Source of the DNA: Alnus glutinosa
Lineage: Eukaryota; Streptophyta; Magnoliopsida; Fagales; Betulaceae
Reading direction: 5' to 3'
Assembly: GCF_958979055.1 (NCBI RefSeq)
Contig: NC_084886.1
Span: 38,274,154-38,338,153, forward strand
Length of the DNA stretch: 64,000 nucleotides
Shown here piece after piece: positions 36,707 through 47,986 of the stretch. The position numbers were made by a program, and so were the translations under genes. The notes below the pieces were generated by a model, which was given only the letters and a program-made list of their open reading frames with translations, ran no database searches and was not told where the DNA came from. Every line of letters begins with the position of its first letter. Position 1 is the stretch's first letter.

Positions 36707-39700
36707 TTATGCTGAATCCTCGGGTGACTTGGATTCTGGATTTGGCTTGGAAGGGACCGAAGGAGAAGGTGAGCCCTCCACCCCCATCTCGGCTCTGAGC
36801 TCGTTGATGCTCTGCTCTAACTCATCTATCCTGCCGCCCATCTCATCAAGTATGTCACAGTTAAAGAAACCACTGTGGCACATCATATCAGTCCCCATGT
36901 AGGGCAAGGTGGCATGTTACATATTTCAAGTCTAAGCAACACTTGCAGCAGTATATTTAAGTGAAATTGTTCCAGATTTGTATTCCACAGCATTTGATGG
37001 CACAAGTTTATTATTTGGGATGGAAACTACAACCCCACATTCAATAAATGGACACACACTAAAAAACCAAATCGATAGTGTACTTATCCCCCACCCCCAA
37101 AAAAAAAAAATGATATAAACAAACAATAATAAAAGGTGATCTAAAACTTTCGCTCTGCTCTTCAAATCAGTTGAAGGCAGAACCCTAAGCTTATTAATGG
37201 AGTCTTTACAACACCAACCACCCCAACCCAATCATGAAGAAAGAAAAAAACTGTCCATCTTAATAATGTCCTTACGGAAGATGCTGAAAGAATCTCACAC
37301 ATGATCCAATTAGATTTAAGCAAAAGCATACAGAAACAAAATGGACTCCATTCAAATGCTACGAAGAACAAATGGCATGATTATTTCACTAAGATGTCTG
37401 ATTAACAAGGGATGTTAAATCGTATTGAATGGTTTCATTTCCGTAAGATGTCAGATTAATAATAGTTGCAATATGTAGAATAAGAAAAGGATATTCTTTG
37501 TGATGATGGACTCAGACATTGTCTGGAATCTGGATTGCTGCAAATTTGCAAAAAAATAAGCACCGTATCTAGACCCACTGATCATGGATCCAAAATTTCA
37601 ACTACTAAATCTCAAAAATACAGAGACATCAAACTCACCATCTGCTGAAGAAGATTTTGCACCTGCAAAAATCAGTACAAACATTCAGCAAAGACTGTTT
37701 TCCAAATCAAATCAAGCAATGAACCTATTATTGCAATAAGCAGGTGTTTTTTACTAATATAAAAATATGGATCTTGTTTCTTCTTCGTTCATATATGAGC
37801 ATCAGGACTGCAAAATGCCGTGCTTTACCTAACAAGCACCAAACACTATCCCATGACGGAAAGTAAAGGGGAAGCCCCAAAGAATGATGCACACCATGGC
37901 AGGGCAGTCTGGTATACAATAACTTGTGCAAGTTTCCTGATCATTATTGGACTAGGCCATAATCACATTTTTCAACTATGCCCTCAACATTTAGAGTCAA
38001 ATAACTGCTTTCCCCAGGCAACTATTAGAAGAGTAATTCCGACACCTTAATCTGCTCAGTAACCATCCTTATGGCCGTGGAAAGTTAGTCTAAATTTATC
38101 CAAAATAAATAAAATAATTTCTGAAAGTTAAGAGGAACTCACAAAAACTGTCATATCAGCAGTGCTCTGCTTAGGGTCATCTGTGTCATGCCCATCCTGC
38201 AGAAAAGAATTGAAAGAGACACTCCCACATAAAATGTTTGCCAAAGCACCAAAACATACTACATCAATTATTAAGATGGAACACGCAGCTGGTGGGCAAA
38301 AAATTGATGATTGAAAGAACTCATTTTCAGCTGGTGGAGGTGACGTAGACAACTATACAGTGTTCATTATACTATATGTAGACAACTTAAATAGACATTT
38401 CTCCTGGTATGCAAATGTTTTAAACATTGCACTGATTCTTTAGAAGCACTTGCACCACTGTTTTCCCAATCACCACATGTTTTAGCAAAGCCTCAAACGT
38501 ATAGACATGATAGTTTACTATCAGCAAATCAGTATCATGTCTTTTAGATGCTCCAAAACTCATAACAAGCTCGGGTCAAGAAATGAGCTTTTAGGGGCTT
38601 AGCAGAGAAGGAGCTTAGAATATAGTTGGGCAAAACAAATGATTGAAATTAGGGAACAAGGTCCATGGAAACTATAAAATTGGCCTTCTGGGTGAAGATC
38701 ATCACTATTTTGTACCCAGTAACACAATAACGTCAATCCTACCATCACCCAGCATTCATGCAACTTTCAAGAAGTTTTTGCTTCCTAAATGTATTTAAAT
38801 GGTATTACAAAAACAATTTGCCCATAAGGGGTGGTCTCAAATTATTTTCTTCAAAAAGCTACATAATCAAATGCTGCTAATAAAGGAAATCTCATGGGCG
38901 TGATGAACTTTAAACCAAGAGTGGTATTTTAAGGAAAGAAAAACTTATTGCTATATTTCCATTTGAAGCGGTTCCAATACATCATAATCTCATTTTAGCC
39001 CATGTCAGTGCATGGCCTCCGACTTGAACCAGATCATACCCATACTAGTGCAAAACTATATCTAAGTGATACATGAAACCGAAGCATCAATCAGTATGTG
39101 TAACCTAACATTCACATCCGGCTCACCAGATTTACTCTCCATTTTAGCTAAAATATCACAGTTTTCTATTTTAACTATCCACTTTTTCAAAGCACCTACA
39201 TCCAACTCAACATTTTAGCCATCCACTTTTACTATTCCATTTAAATATTCTTTTTAAATGATTTCTTTATTCATTCCTTTAAAAAAAAAAAGCAAGCAAA
39301 AACAAGATTGGGTAAGTAAACAGTGCTCACCAAATTACCACTGTTAACACTCAAAATATTTACTGAGCCAGATGCAGAGCATTATAGACCTATTTTAACA
39401 TTTTAGCTAGCCGGATGAGAGTGTTTGGTACCTATAACCCATATACTCAAGCGGGAAATATGTACCTTTTTTTTTTTTTTGAAAAGTAGCGGGAAATATG
39501 TACCTTACACAGTGCAAGTTGGACACATACACCATATACTTTTCTTTTTTTTTGATAAGTAACACATACACCATATACTCAAGCTGGAACACAACCTAGT
39601 ACAAAAGGTTTCCACAAGGACCACAACTAAGCAACATAAACAATGATGTCGGTGCCACATTGTAATTTCACACACTTTCTAAACAAAATCTACAGTCATA

Positions 39701-40426
39701 AAGGTTTCTACAACGAAGCATATTTATGATATTTTAATTGCACCACAGTGTAATTTCACACCCTTTCTAAATAAACGTACAGCCATAAGCCATAATTATC
39801 CCAACTCAGAAATGCATACAATTTTCTCTTCTATACTTCAACAGATCAACTGAAAGTAGCTCAAAACACTCCCAGTTCCTTCATCACTTCAGGTAGATCA
39901 CTAAGGTACACTTATTTGTATGTATCAAGCACCACGGCTCTACAAAAATCAAAAACTCAGACTCCATGGCCCACTGTTTGGTTTCCAAGAAAACGGGGGG
40001 AAACAGTCAGGAAATCAAATTATAATCTCATGCTTTCTATTTATTTGGTCTTCGAAACATGAGAAGAAGAAAATACAACCTAAATTTACTCGAGATTTAA
40101 TTTATAGGGTTGCAAATAATAAAAAGCAAATCACAATATTTAATTTTCTCTCACTTTCTCACATTTCTAAGCAACCAAACAGAATACAACCAAAGAAAAA
40201 TGGTAGCAAAACGTTAAATAAACCGATGATTCAAGGGCAGTGAAGTTTATTGAACAGATCTACAGTTACTAACGAAGCATTTTTCTATCACACTGAGAGG
40301 AAAAAAAACCCTAAATTCAATCTTGACAAACCTTCATTCAAAATTATAGTAAAAATGCATAATAATATGTGAGAATTTAAAGGATTATATGTGTTACTCT
40401 GTGGAAAATGTTTAAAAAGCTACCAT
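36707..40426 (-). CDS. HSBP: Heat shock factor-binding protein (HSBP)
   Basis: Predicted coding exons on the minus strand are 40426-40424 (only the ATG), 38196-38143, 37662-37639, 37537-37495 and 36849-36707, giving 88 residues, the normal plant HSBP size. The protein starts MDGHDTDDPKQSTADMTVF, runs through VQNLLQQM, QSRFQTMSESIITK and IDEMGGRIDELEQSINELRA, and ends in a Pro/Ser-rich tail. The middle is an amphipathic heptad coiled coil. HSBP binds heat shock factor trimers and attenuates the heat response. Introns 1-3 are GT-AG. Intron 4 is not: its donor is ATATCCTTTT and its end is ACATAC, a U12-type AT-AC intron. Only that splice keeps the conserved KIDEMG reading. Confidence 0.93.
36850..37494 (-). 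other. U12-type AT-AC intron of HSBP
   Basis: On the minus strand the exon ends ATCACAAAGA and the intron begins ATATCCTTTTC, a perfect match to the U12 donor consensus. It ends with TTCTTTAAC (one mismatch to the U12 branch consensus TTCCTTAAC), then TGTGACATAC, and the exon resumes TTGATGAGATG. The branch-to-acceptor spacing is about 11 bases, within the usual U12 range. There is no GT donor near the exon 3 end that would keep the HSBP frame. Such introns are spliced by the minor spliceosome. Confidence 0.85.
39450..39506 (-). mobile_element. Micro-retroinsertion 1 in HSBP intron 1
   Basis: The sequence AGCGGGAAATATGTACCTT occurs twice (39450-39468 and 39488-39506). Between the copies is only a T run and GAAAAGTA, about 20-22 bases. 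This has the shape of a LINE insertion truncated to its poly(A) tail and last few bases, minus orientation, with a target duplication of up to 19 bp. Confidence 0.7.
39523..39579 (-). mobile_element. Micro-retroinsertion 2 in HSBP intron 1
   Basis: ACACATACACCATATACT occurs at 39523-39540 and 39562-39579 (18 bp, identical). Between them is a T-rich run and GATAAGTA, 21 bases in all. The same structure as the neighbouring micro-insertion, with nearly the same 3' end (GATAAGTA and GAAAAGTA). Confidence 0.7.
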
Positions 40427-40614
40427 TTCCGGCGTCTTTTCTGCTGGGTAGGCTTCGCTTAATGGCAGTGCTGAGCAGAGAAAGGCGTCGTGGTCACTGG
40501 TGTGGTTAACTCTGGGAAGGAGTGGGCAAAAGTGTCTAGGGGTGATGCAGCGAAATTACGGGTTTGTCCCTTCTAAGGATCTCAGCAATTTTTTTTTTTT
40601 TTGATTAAATTGAA

Positions 40615-41314
40615 AGTTAAATAAGTTTTTCTCGGTAGTTTATAGATTATATTTTTTTGCCTACGGTGGACCGTAATTGTTTATAGCTAAAGATTGATAT
40701 GGTATTTCTATTCAATATCTTATTTAAAAATTGACAGAAGTTCACGTCAACATCTATAAGAAAGTGACATGTGTTATATGCCTAATTAAAATTTAAAAAT
40801 AATTAAAAATAATAAAAACTTAAATTAAAATAAAAGCTTTAAAAAATTAAAAATAAAATAAAAATAAAAGGAGTTTTTTTTTTTGAGCCATCCCCAAAGA
40901 GCAAAATGGGGGTGGCCATGGCCCAATGGGGGGTGGGGTTTGGCCACTACCACAATGCCCAAAAAAAAAAAACAAAAAAAAAAAAGTTTAGGGTTTGGTC
41001 TATGGAGGTGGCCGAACCTGAACCACCCTCAGACCGGCTATGATGGTGGCTTGAGGCACCCCTCATTTTTTTCAATTTTTTTAAATTTATTAAGTTTTTA
41101 TTATTTTTTTAGTTTTAAAATTTTTTAATTTTTAATTAGACATAGGACACGTGTCAGCTTCTTAGAGGTTTTGACGTGAACTTCCATCAATTTTTAGACG
41201 GAGGTACAATCTCTGTCTTTAGCAATAAATAAGGTACCATCTACTATACGAAATGAACCACAGGGGACAAAAAAATAAAATCTTTAAATCACATGGGGTC
41301 AAACATATTTAAAC
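40615..41314. mobile_element. Fold-back element with GGTGGCC core
   Basis: Inverted arms of roughly 200 bases: the left has GACAGAAGTTCACGTCAAC and GCCTAATTAAAA; the right, inverted, has GATGGAAGTTCACGTCAAAA and GTCTAATTAAAA. The core (40885-41070) is GC-rich with GGGGTGGCC/GGCCACCCC-like motifs. Same structural family as 43611-49635 and 46934-47866. It lies between the HSBP and TSPO promoters. Ends are approximate. Confidence 0.7.
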
Positions 41315-41617
41315 GCATCAATTTTATATAGGCTTTCTCATGATATGCTGTTTAAATTACTAGTAATTTAGAAAGAAAATTCCTTAAGATTCGAATCCGC
41401 TTTGTTGTTTGACTCTTTTTTAATTATTAATTTTTATTATCACATCTTTTCAATTTTACGCAGTCTAAATGACATTTCTCAAATGAAAATCATCAAATTT
41501 TGCATCATTCATTTAAATAGCAAAGAATCAAATATCAGATCAAAATCCGTCGGAATTAATGTAGGTTTGTTTAATTCATTTTCAAATTAAAGTAGTGAAT
41601 TTGATCGTACCAACATC

Positions 41618-41668
41618 AATAAAATTTGAGATTTTTTTTTTTTTTTGAGGGAATAAAATTTGAGATTT
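41618..41668 (-). mobile_element. Micro-retroinsertion 3
   Basis: AATAAAATTTGAGATTT occurs at 41618-41634 and 41652-41668, with a T run and GAGGG between. Same shape as the two micro-insertions at 39450 and 39523, here upstream of TSPO. Confidence 0.6.
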
Positions 41669-42007
41669 AGAATTGATAAGAATATTTCTTAATTTAATAT
41701 CTTTAATCACTGCATGCAAGTGACAATTCAATAATATTTATTATATTTTTATTTAAAATAAAATGATAAATATTAATAAAACAAAATCTTAATTTTCGAA
41801 AAAAAAAAAAACTCATGCTAATAATTTGATACTCCATTCCTTTAATTAAATGCCCTATTTACTCCTCTCATTCTTGTTAAGAAACCCCTAAATTTGCTCC
41901 GTAACGCTCATTTTTTTCTGCCCTCCAATTAATGTCTCCCACTAAATAAACAAATCTCCTTTTGTCTCTTCTTTCCCTCTGCCCAACAATTCCATTGCCA
42001 ATTTGCC

Positions 42008-42529
42008 ATGCCTTCTCAAAAAACCCTTCAACACCGGGAGCAGTACCCCAAGAATACCAACGCCAAGCGGGCCCTACGGTCCCTAGCCATCGCCGTTACC
42101 GTCCCCGTCTCCCTAACCATGTTCATCGTTTTCATGTTCGGCTCCGGCCGCAAGTACCGGGCGCTAGCCAAGCCCCTCTGGTTCCCGCCTCTTTGGTTCA
42201 TACACCTGGCGTCCCTGGGGTCGTCTTTCCTCATGGGCTTCGCGGCTTGGCTCGTGTGGGCCGACGGAGGATTCCATGCCCACCCCGATGCGTTGCTCCT
42301 CTACGTCGCTCAGGTTTCGCTGAGCATAGTGTGGGACCCTCTTGTGCTCGTGATCGGCGCAAGGTGGCTGGCGTTTGTGTTCTGCGCCGCCAACTTCGGA
42401 GCTCTCTTTGCGTGTTACAAGGTCTTCCGAGGCATGAACGTGAATCCGTTTGCGAAAGATCTTGTTAAGCCTTGCGTGGCGTGGGCAGCGTATCTAACGA
42501 TCCTTACTTTTAAGCTTATTTCTCTTTGA
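42008..42529 (+). CDS. TSPO: Translocator protein homologue TSPO (TspO/MBR family)
   Basis: A 173-residue single-exon integral membrane protein with five predicted TM helices, the TspO/MBR fold. Seen: a basic N-terminal extension (about 25 residues) typical of plant TSPO; TM1 at about 25-45; WFPPLWFIHLASLGSSFLMG (residues 58-77), the conserved PPLW region; AAWLVWADGGFH at the end of TM2; QVSLSIVWDPLV in TM3; FGALFACYKVF in TM4; and KPCVAWAAYLTILTFKL in TM5. Family members bind porphyrins and heme. Arabidopsis TSPO is ABA- and stress-induced and delivers aquaporin PIP2;7 to autophagic degradation, so a similar role is inferred. The GC-rich coding part contrasts with its surroundings. The ORF in the other frame (41962-42468) is a shadow. 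Confidence 0.95.
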   Translation: MPSQKTLQHREQYPKNTNAKRALRSLAIAVTVPVSLTMFIVFMFGSGRKYRALAKPLWFPPLWFIHLASLGSSFLMGFAAWLVWADGGFHAHPDALLLYVAQVSLSIVWDPLVLVIGARWLAFVFCAANFGALFACYKVFRGMNVNPFAKDLVKPCVAWAAYLTILTFKLISL

Positions 42530-42676
42530 TTTTGGTTTTTGCCTAACTTTTTCTTAATTAGGTCCGTTTTTGTAATTAGTTTTAATTTGCCCCCACAACA
42601 ATTCAATTTGTAGCATCCAAATGTTCATGCCAAGTACTTCGATAATGCTTCCCTTTCAAAAAAAAAAAAAAAAAAA

Positions 42677-42712
<36 letters not shown>

Positions 42713-43601
42713 CGATAAGAGAAATGCTACACATCTTTAAAAAAAAAATTCTAAAATTTGATTCTTAAAATGATGTGTTACAATTTTATATGAAGTATCA
42801 TTTTTAAAAATGTGTCAACAATCTCAGAAATTGTGATACATCATTTGGGAACAATATTTTAATAAGTCTAAAATTTCTCGTTCGACGATGCTCGTTTAGT
42901 CTTTTTGTCATTTTATTTTATTTTCTTTCTGCTGAGGGATTAACTAACAACCGTTAATGTTCACAAATTGAAACAAAAACCCTTTTTCTTTTTTTCTTCT
43001 TCTCCTTCATCTTCTTCTAATTCTTGAACATATATTGAGAAATACTTATGCGGCGTTTCGTTTGGAGAATCTAGAGGCATGTTCGGGTAACTCATGTTTT
43101 TTTTATTATATTTTATTATTTTTAAAAAATAAAAAATATATTTGGGTTGATTTTTGAAATTCAAATTCTATTCAAGTTTAACTAACTTTTTCTAATTTTG
43201 TCTTAGGTTCTCTAAAAACCATCCAAACTTAATTTTAAAAATTAAATTTTTTTCAGTATTCACAATTTTAAATATAGTAAAGAATAGTATAATACAATAC
43301 AAAAAAATCACACATTCAAACGATCCCTAATATTCCATCAATATAACATTCTGAATTTGATGCCTAAAAATATAGATTCCTAAAAATGTGACTAAACCAA
43401 CGTTTGAAAATAATTAAGAATCTGAAAAGATTTCTGTAAGGGGCAGCCCCCTGCCTTTGGAGGGTCTTAGGCCTCCACAAAAATTTGAAAGTTTTTTTTT
43501 CCTAAATTTTATTTATTTTTATGAAATGGATCCCAAAATTAATTTTTACTTTCAAAATTTTTATTTTATTTTAGTTATGTCTCCCCTTCTACTATTTTTT
43601 A
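42530..43601. other. Intergenic, AT-rich
   Basis: 3' flank of TSPO, a (TA)n tract at 42678-42708, and AT-rich repeat debris. No supportable gene. Confidence 0.6.
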
Positions 43602-44799
43602 TTAAATTTTGCGTTAAATACCTACTTCCTCATTGTGGTTTGCAAACTTTATTTTTTACTCCCTGAGTTTTAGCTTTTATCATAGGTGATACTTATGGTA
43701 TGGAAAAAAATGAAAATGGTACCTCTGTCTATTTTTCCATCCAAAACTGACGAGAATTCACGTAAACGCCATGTGGCACCATTCAAAATGCGACACATGG
43801 CCACACTTTTTTTTAAAAACAAATTAGGGCTTTTTTTTAAAAAAAAATATTTAAAAAAATTGTAGGGGTGGCTTCGGTCTGGGGGTGGCCAAACCACCCT
43901 CGTGACTAGGGATGTAAACGAAGCAAAGCTACCCGTGAGCTCGCTCGAGCTCGGCTCGATAAGGCTCGGCTCGTACGCGACTCGGTTATTAAATGAGCTA
44001 CTCGTGGACACGAAACTATACTCGATTATTAAACGATACATACCCGTATAAAACCCGGCTCGCTCGTTTAAAGTTCGCGAACATACTCGTAAAAAGGCTC
44101 GGCTCGCTTATTAGCTCGACTCGTATATATTTATTGATATACATATTTATTAATAAATATATGCATATATATATTGATAAAAAAAATAACTTATTTAGTA
44201 TATCACCTTTTTTTTTTATATAAGTAAAAATATTAATTAAGCTATACAATATATAATTATTAATTATATCTATAAGTATCTATATAATATATAATTTAAT
44301 GATAAAAGATAATTAAGATGTTTATATCTTATATGATCTAAGAGACTAAGACTCTAAGTCTAATAATTAAGTATCTAATGATTGTTGAATTAACAATAAA
44401 TTGTTAATGATATGATTTAATGAAAATCTTGATACTTAATCACATTATTCAAATAATTAATAAACAATGACAATGTAATTGGTATAATCCCAACTCAAGT
44501 GATTAACATTAAAATCAACGTGTTTCTTATAATTACAAATTAAGTATAATCATTATAATTCATATTATTAGATTATACGATCATATGTATCATCACTATA
44601 ATTTACATGAAATGCATGTGATCTAACAGTTTAAAATGGTGTGTTTGTTTCGAATAATATTCTATTTTTTTTTCAAAAATAAATCATATTTTATTCAATT
44701 TTTTCAATAATTTTTAAATTTTGAAAATTTTATCTCACAAAGTCAAACCTCGTAATTTGCGTAGTGAATTCGAATAATATTCGGATTTAACACTCAAAC

Positions 44800-45600
44800 G
44801 GACCAGTATGTGATATGACGCATTATATCTTTATTATACAATGTAATAATCATAACAACAATACTTATTTTGTATTATTGTATAATTAAATGTGATCTAA
44901 GTTCTAACAATGTACTATGATCTAATAACAATAGGTGATGTGATTTAACAAATTATTTGATTAAATTTAAGTATGATCTAACAATTTATATAATATTAAA
45001 TCTCATGTCATATGGCACAATGTATAATGTAATAATCGTATCAACAATACTTATTTTGCATCATTGTATAATTAAGTGTGATCCAAGTTTTAACAATGTA
45101 CTATGATCTAACAACAGTAGTTAAGTGATATGATCTAACAATTCATTTGATTTAATTTAAGTATGATCTAACAATTTATATGATATTAAATCTCATGTCA
45201 TATGGCATAATGTATAATGTAATAATCGTATCAACAATACTTATTTTGTATCATTGTATAATTAAGTGTGATCCAAGTTTTAACAATGTACTATGATCTA
45301 ACAACAGTAGTTAAGTGATATGATCTAACAATTCATTTAATTTAATTTAAGTATGATCTAACAATTTATATGATATTAATTCTCATGTCATATGGCACAA
45401 TGTATAATATAATAATCATATCAACAATACTTTTTGTATCATTGTATAATTAAGTGTGATCCAAGTTATAACAATGTACTATGATCTAACAACAATAGTT
45501 ATGTGATATGATCTAACAATTCATTTGATTTAATTTAAGTATAATCTAACAATTTATATGATATTAAATCTCATGTCATATGGCACGATGTATATTTATT
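44800..45600. repeat. 190-bp tandem repeat inside the hAT element
   Basis: Units starting CTCATGTCATATGGCA lie near 45002, 45191, 45381 and 45570, a spacing of 188-190 bases. A more diverged unit lies upstream from about 44800. Each unit contains repeated TATGATCTAACAA motifs. AT-rich, non-coding. Confidence 0.85.
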
Positions 45601-45887
45601 ATAGAATCTAATAATCTTATGGTCCTATCTCCTATGTATCTTAATTATAATGATAATACTTATCTAGTTACATTATATCATATAAATGTTATTATTAGAT
45701 ACTAAGGAAGTTATGATAAGTAATTAAGTATGATTCATAATTTCCATATCATAATAAATAATATCATATCATATGAACCATAATTCATAACTATATATAA
45801 TTAAAAATTAAGATATAACAATAAATTATTATAGCCATATAATGACATAGTCACATAACTACATAAGTCATAACTCATAAGTATACA

Positions 45888-46053
45888 TAGGGGCGGAGCC
45901 AGCTCTTTGGCTTTGGGGGGGCCTAATTGAAAAAAAATAATTTGGGGGGGCCAAAACTACAATATTTTTTTTAAAAAAATAGGGGTAAAAATTGTATCTT
46001 TTATTTTATTTTATTTTATTTTTGGGCCTGGCCAAAGTGTGGCTCCGCCCTTG
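45888..46053. mobile_element. 166-bp hAT-like MITE
   Basis: Left end TAGGGGCGGAGCCA, right end TGGCTCCGCCCTTG (inverse CAAGGGCGGAGCCA). Flanked by AGTATACA on both sides (45880-45887 and 46054-46061), an 8-bp duplication as for hAT elements. Nested in the larger hAT element. Confidence 0.85.
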
Positions 46054-46557
46054 AGTATACAATTCACACAAAGTAATTAATATACATTATAATGATTAAT
46101 GATTAACGGATTAAGTATTTAGTTATTTAGGTAATTACTTAGATAATTTTGATACATACTTGATACTTTTAGCTTAAGTATAAAATAATGATTAAGTATG
46201 ATTATTATTATTATTAATGCACTAGTCTAAATATAATTAATAATTTGTAGGCTTTTGCTCTTAGCTTATAAATTAATGAATTATGATTAAGTGTAATTTG
46301 TGTAAATGTGTAATTACTAATTATGTATTTATAATTAACATTTAACAGATTAACTAATTAAGTATAAATGTATAATTATATCGATATGTAACTTATAAGT
46401 TAGAATTAATTATTTAAAGTATAAATAATAATTTCTTAAATTTTTAATTAGCTTATAAATATAGGCTTATAATTTATAAAGTTATAAGTTATTGACATTA
46501 CTGCATGAATGAGAAAACGTGCGCGAGAGAGTCAGTAGAAATGTAGAATACTTTTTT

Positions 46558-47986
46558 GAGAAAAATACACATAACCTTCTCAAACTACCATCTCATTGTC
46601 AATGTACCCCCCAAACTACTAATTGTGTCAATGTTCTCCCATAAACTACCAAGAAATGTTAATGCTCCCTAATGACAAAAATATCATTCATAAAATTATT
46701 AAAATAAAATAAGAACCTAAAAAAAATTAAAAAATAAAATAAAATAACAAAAATTTATAATAAAAAAATTAAAAACTGTTTTCCTCCTCTTCTTCTTCTT
46801 CTTCTTCTTCTTTTTTCTTGTTTCTTTTTTTTTTTTTTTTTTGCTTATTTTTTTTTAAAAAAAATAATTTTCAGTTAATTTTTCGTTTGTATTTTTTTTA
46901 AAAGACAATGTTCTTTTTTCGTTTTTTCAATTGGGAAAAATGCACCGCTGGTCCCTGTGGTATGCCATAATTATTTTTTACTCCCTATAGTTGAAAAAGT
47001 TCCTGGAAGGTCCTTGTGGTATGTCATAATTACATTTTACTCCCTGGCGTCAAATTCTGTTAAAATTTTTAACAGATTCCGTCAAATGCCACGTCAGCGA
47101 CACGTTTCGCTATCTTATTGGTGACACGTGTCCATCTTAATAAAAAAAAAAAATTATTAAAAAATAAATAAAAATACTTATTTTTAAAAAAAAAATTCAA
47201 ATTCAAAAAAAAAAAACAAAAAAAAAACAAAAAACAAAAAATGGAAAGGGGGTGGCGCGCGGCCACCCCCAGGCCATTGGGGGTGGCCTTCGGGCCACCC
47301 CTAGATCTTCTAGGGGTGGCCCGATGGCCACCCCCGGCCACTGGGGTGGCCGCGCGCCACCCCAGGCAGTGGCCGGGGGTGGCGCGCGGCCACCCCCAAG
47401 CCATTGGGAGTGGCCTTCGGGCCACCCTGGCCACTGGGGGTGGCCGCGCACCACCCCCAGAGGCTGCCTGGGGTGGCGCGCGGCCACCCCAGTGGCCGGG
47501 GGTGGCCATCGGGCCACCCCTAGAAGATCTAGGGGTGGCCCGAAGGCCACCCCCAATGGCCTGGGGGTGGCCGCGCGCCACCCCCGGCGGCCTCTGGGGG
47601 TGGCTGGGCCACCCCCTTTCCATTTTTTGTTTTTTTTTTTTTTTTTGAATTTTAATTTGTTTTTTAAAAATAAGTATTTTTATTTATTTTTTAATAAATT
47701 TTTATTTTTTTATTAAGATGGACACGTGTCACCAATAAGATGGTAACACGTGTCGCTGATGTGGCATTTGACAGAATCTGTTAAAAATTTTAACAGAATT
47801 TGACGCCAGGGAGTAAAATGTAATTATGACATACCACAAGGACCTCCCAAGAACTTTTTGTTGGTATTAGGAGACACATTGACATTTTTTTTTTGATAAT
47901 TTGAAGGGAAAATATTGACACAATTAGTAATTTGGAGGTACATTGACCATTAGGTAGTAATTTGAGAGATATCTATACTATTCCCC
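46558..47986. mobile_element. Fold-back element hosting a second fold-back
   Basis: Left arm GAGAAAAATACACATAACC, GTCAATGTACCCCCCAAAC, ACTAATTGTGTCAATG. The inverse of the right arm has GTCAATGTACCTCCAAATTA, CTAATTGTGTCAATA. Related to the MITE at 8338-8705. The two halves are separated by the GC-rich palindrome at 46934-47866. The element lies within the hAT element. Confidence 0.75.
46934..47866. mobile_element. GGTGGCC-core palindromic element
   Basis: Near-identical inverted arms at about 46995-47200 and 47645-47862 (shared GTATGTCATAATTACATTTT, CGTCAAATTCTGTTAAAA and others). The core at 47240-47625 is itself palindromic and made of GGGGGTGGC/GCCACCCCC units with CTAGATCTTCTAGGGG arms. 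The long ORFs here (47069-47716, both strands) are shadows of this GC-rich palindrome. The right arm is shorter than the left by about 60 bases, so the right end may be truncated. Confidence 0.85.

Noticed and set aside
41962..42468. 168-residue ORF overlapping TSPO
   Set aside because: A shadow frame of the GC-rich TSPO coding sequence, which has clear TspO/MBR motifs in the other frame.
47069..47716. Four overlapping ORFs of 117-184 residues on both strands
   Set aside because: They are translations of the GGTGGC/GCCACC palindrome core, rich in repeated ARGHP-type units, and mirror each other on the two strands. No protein family.
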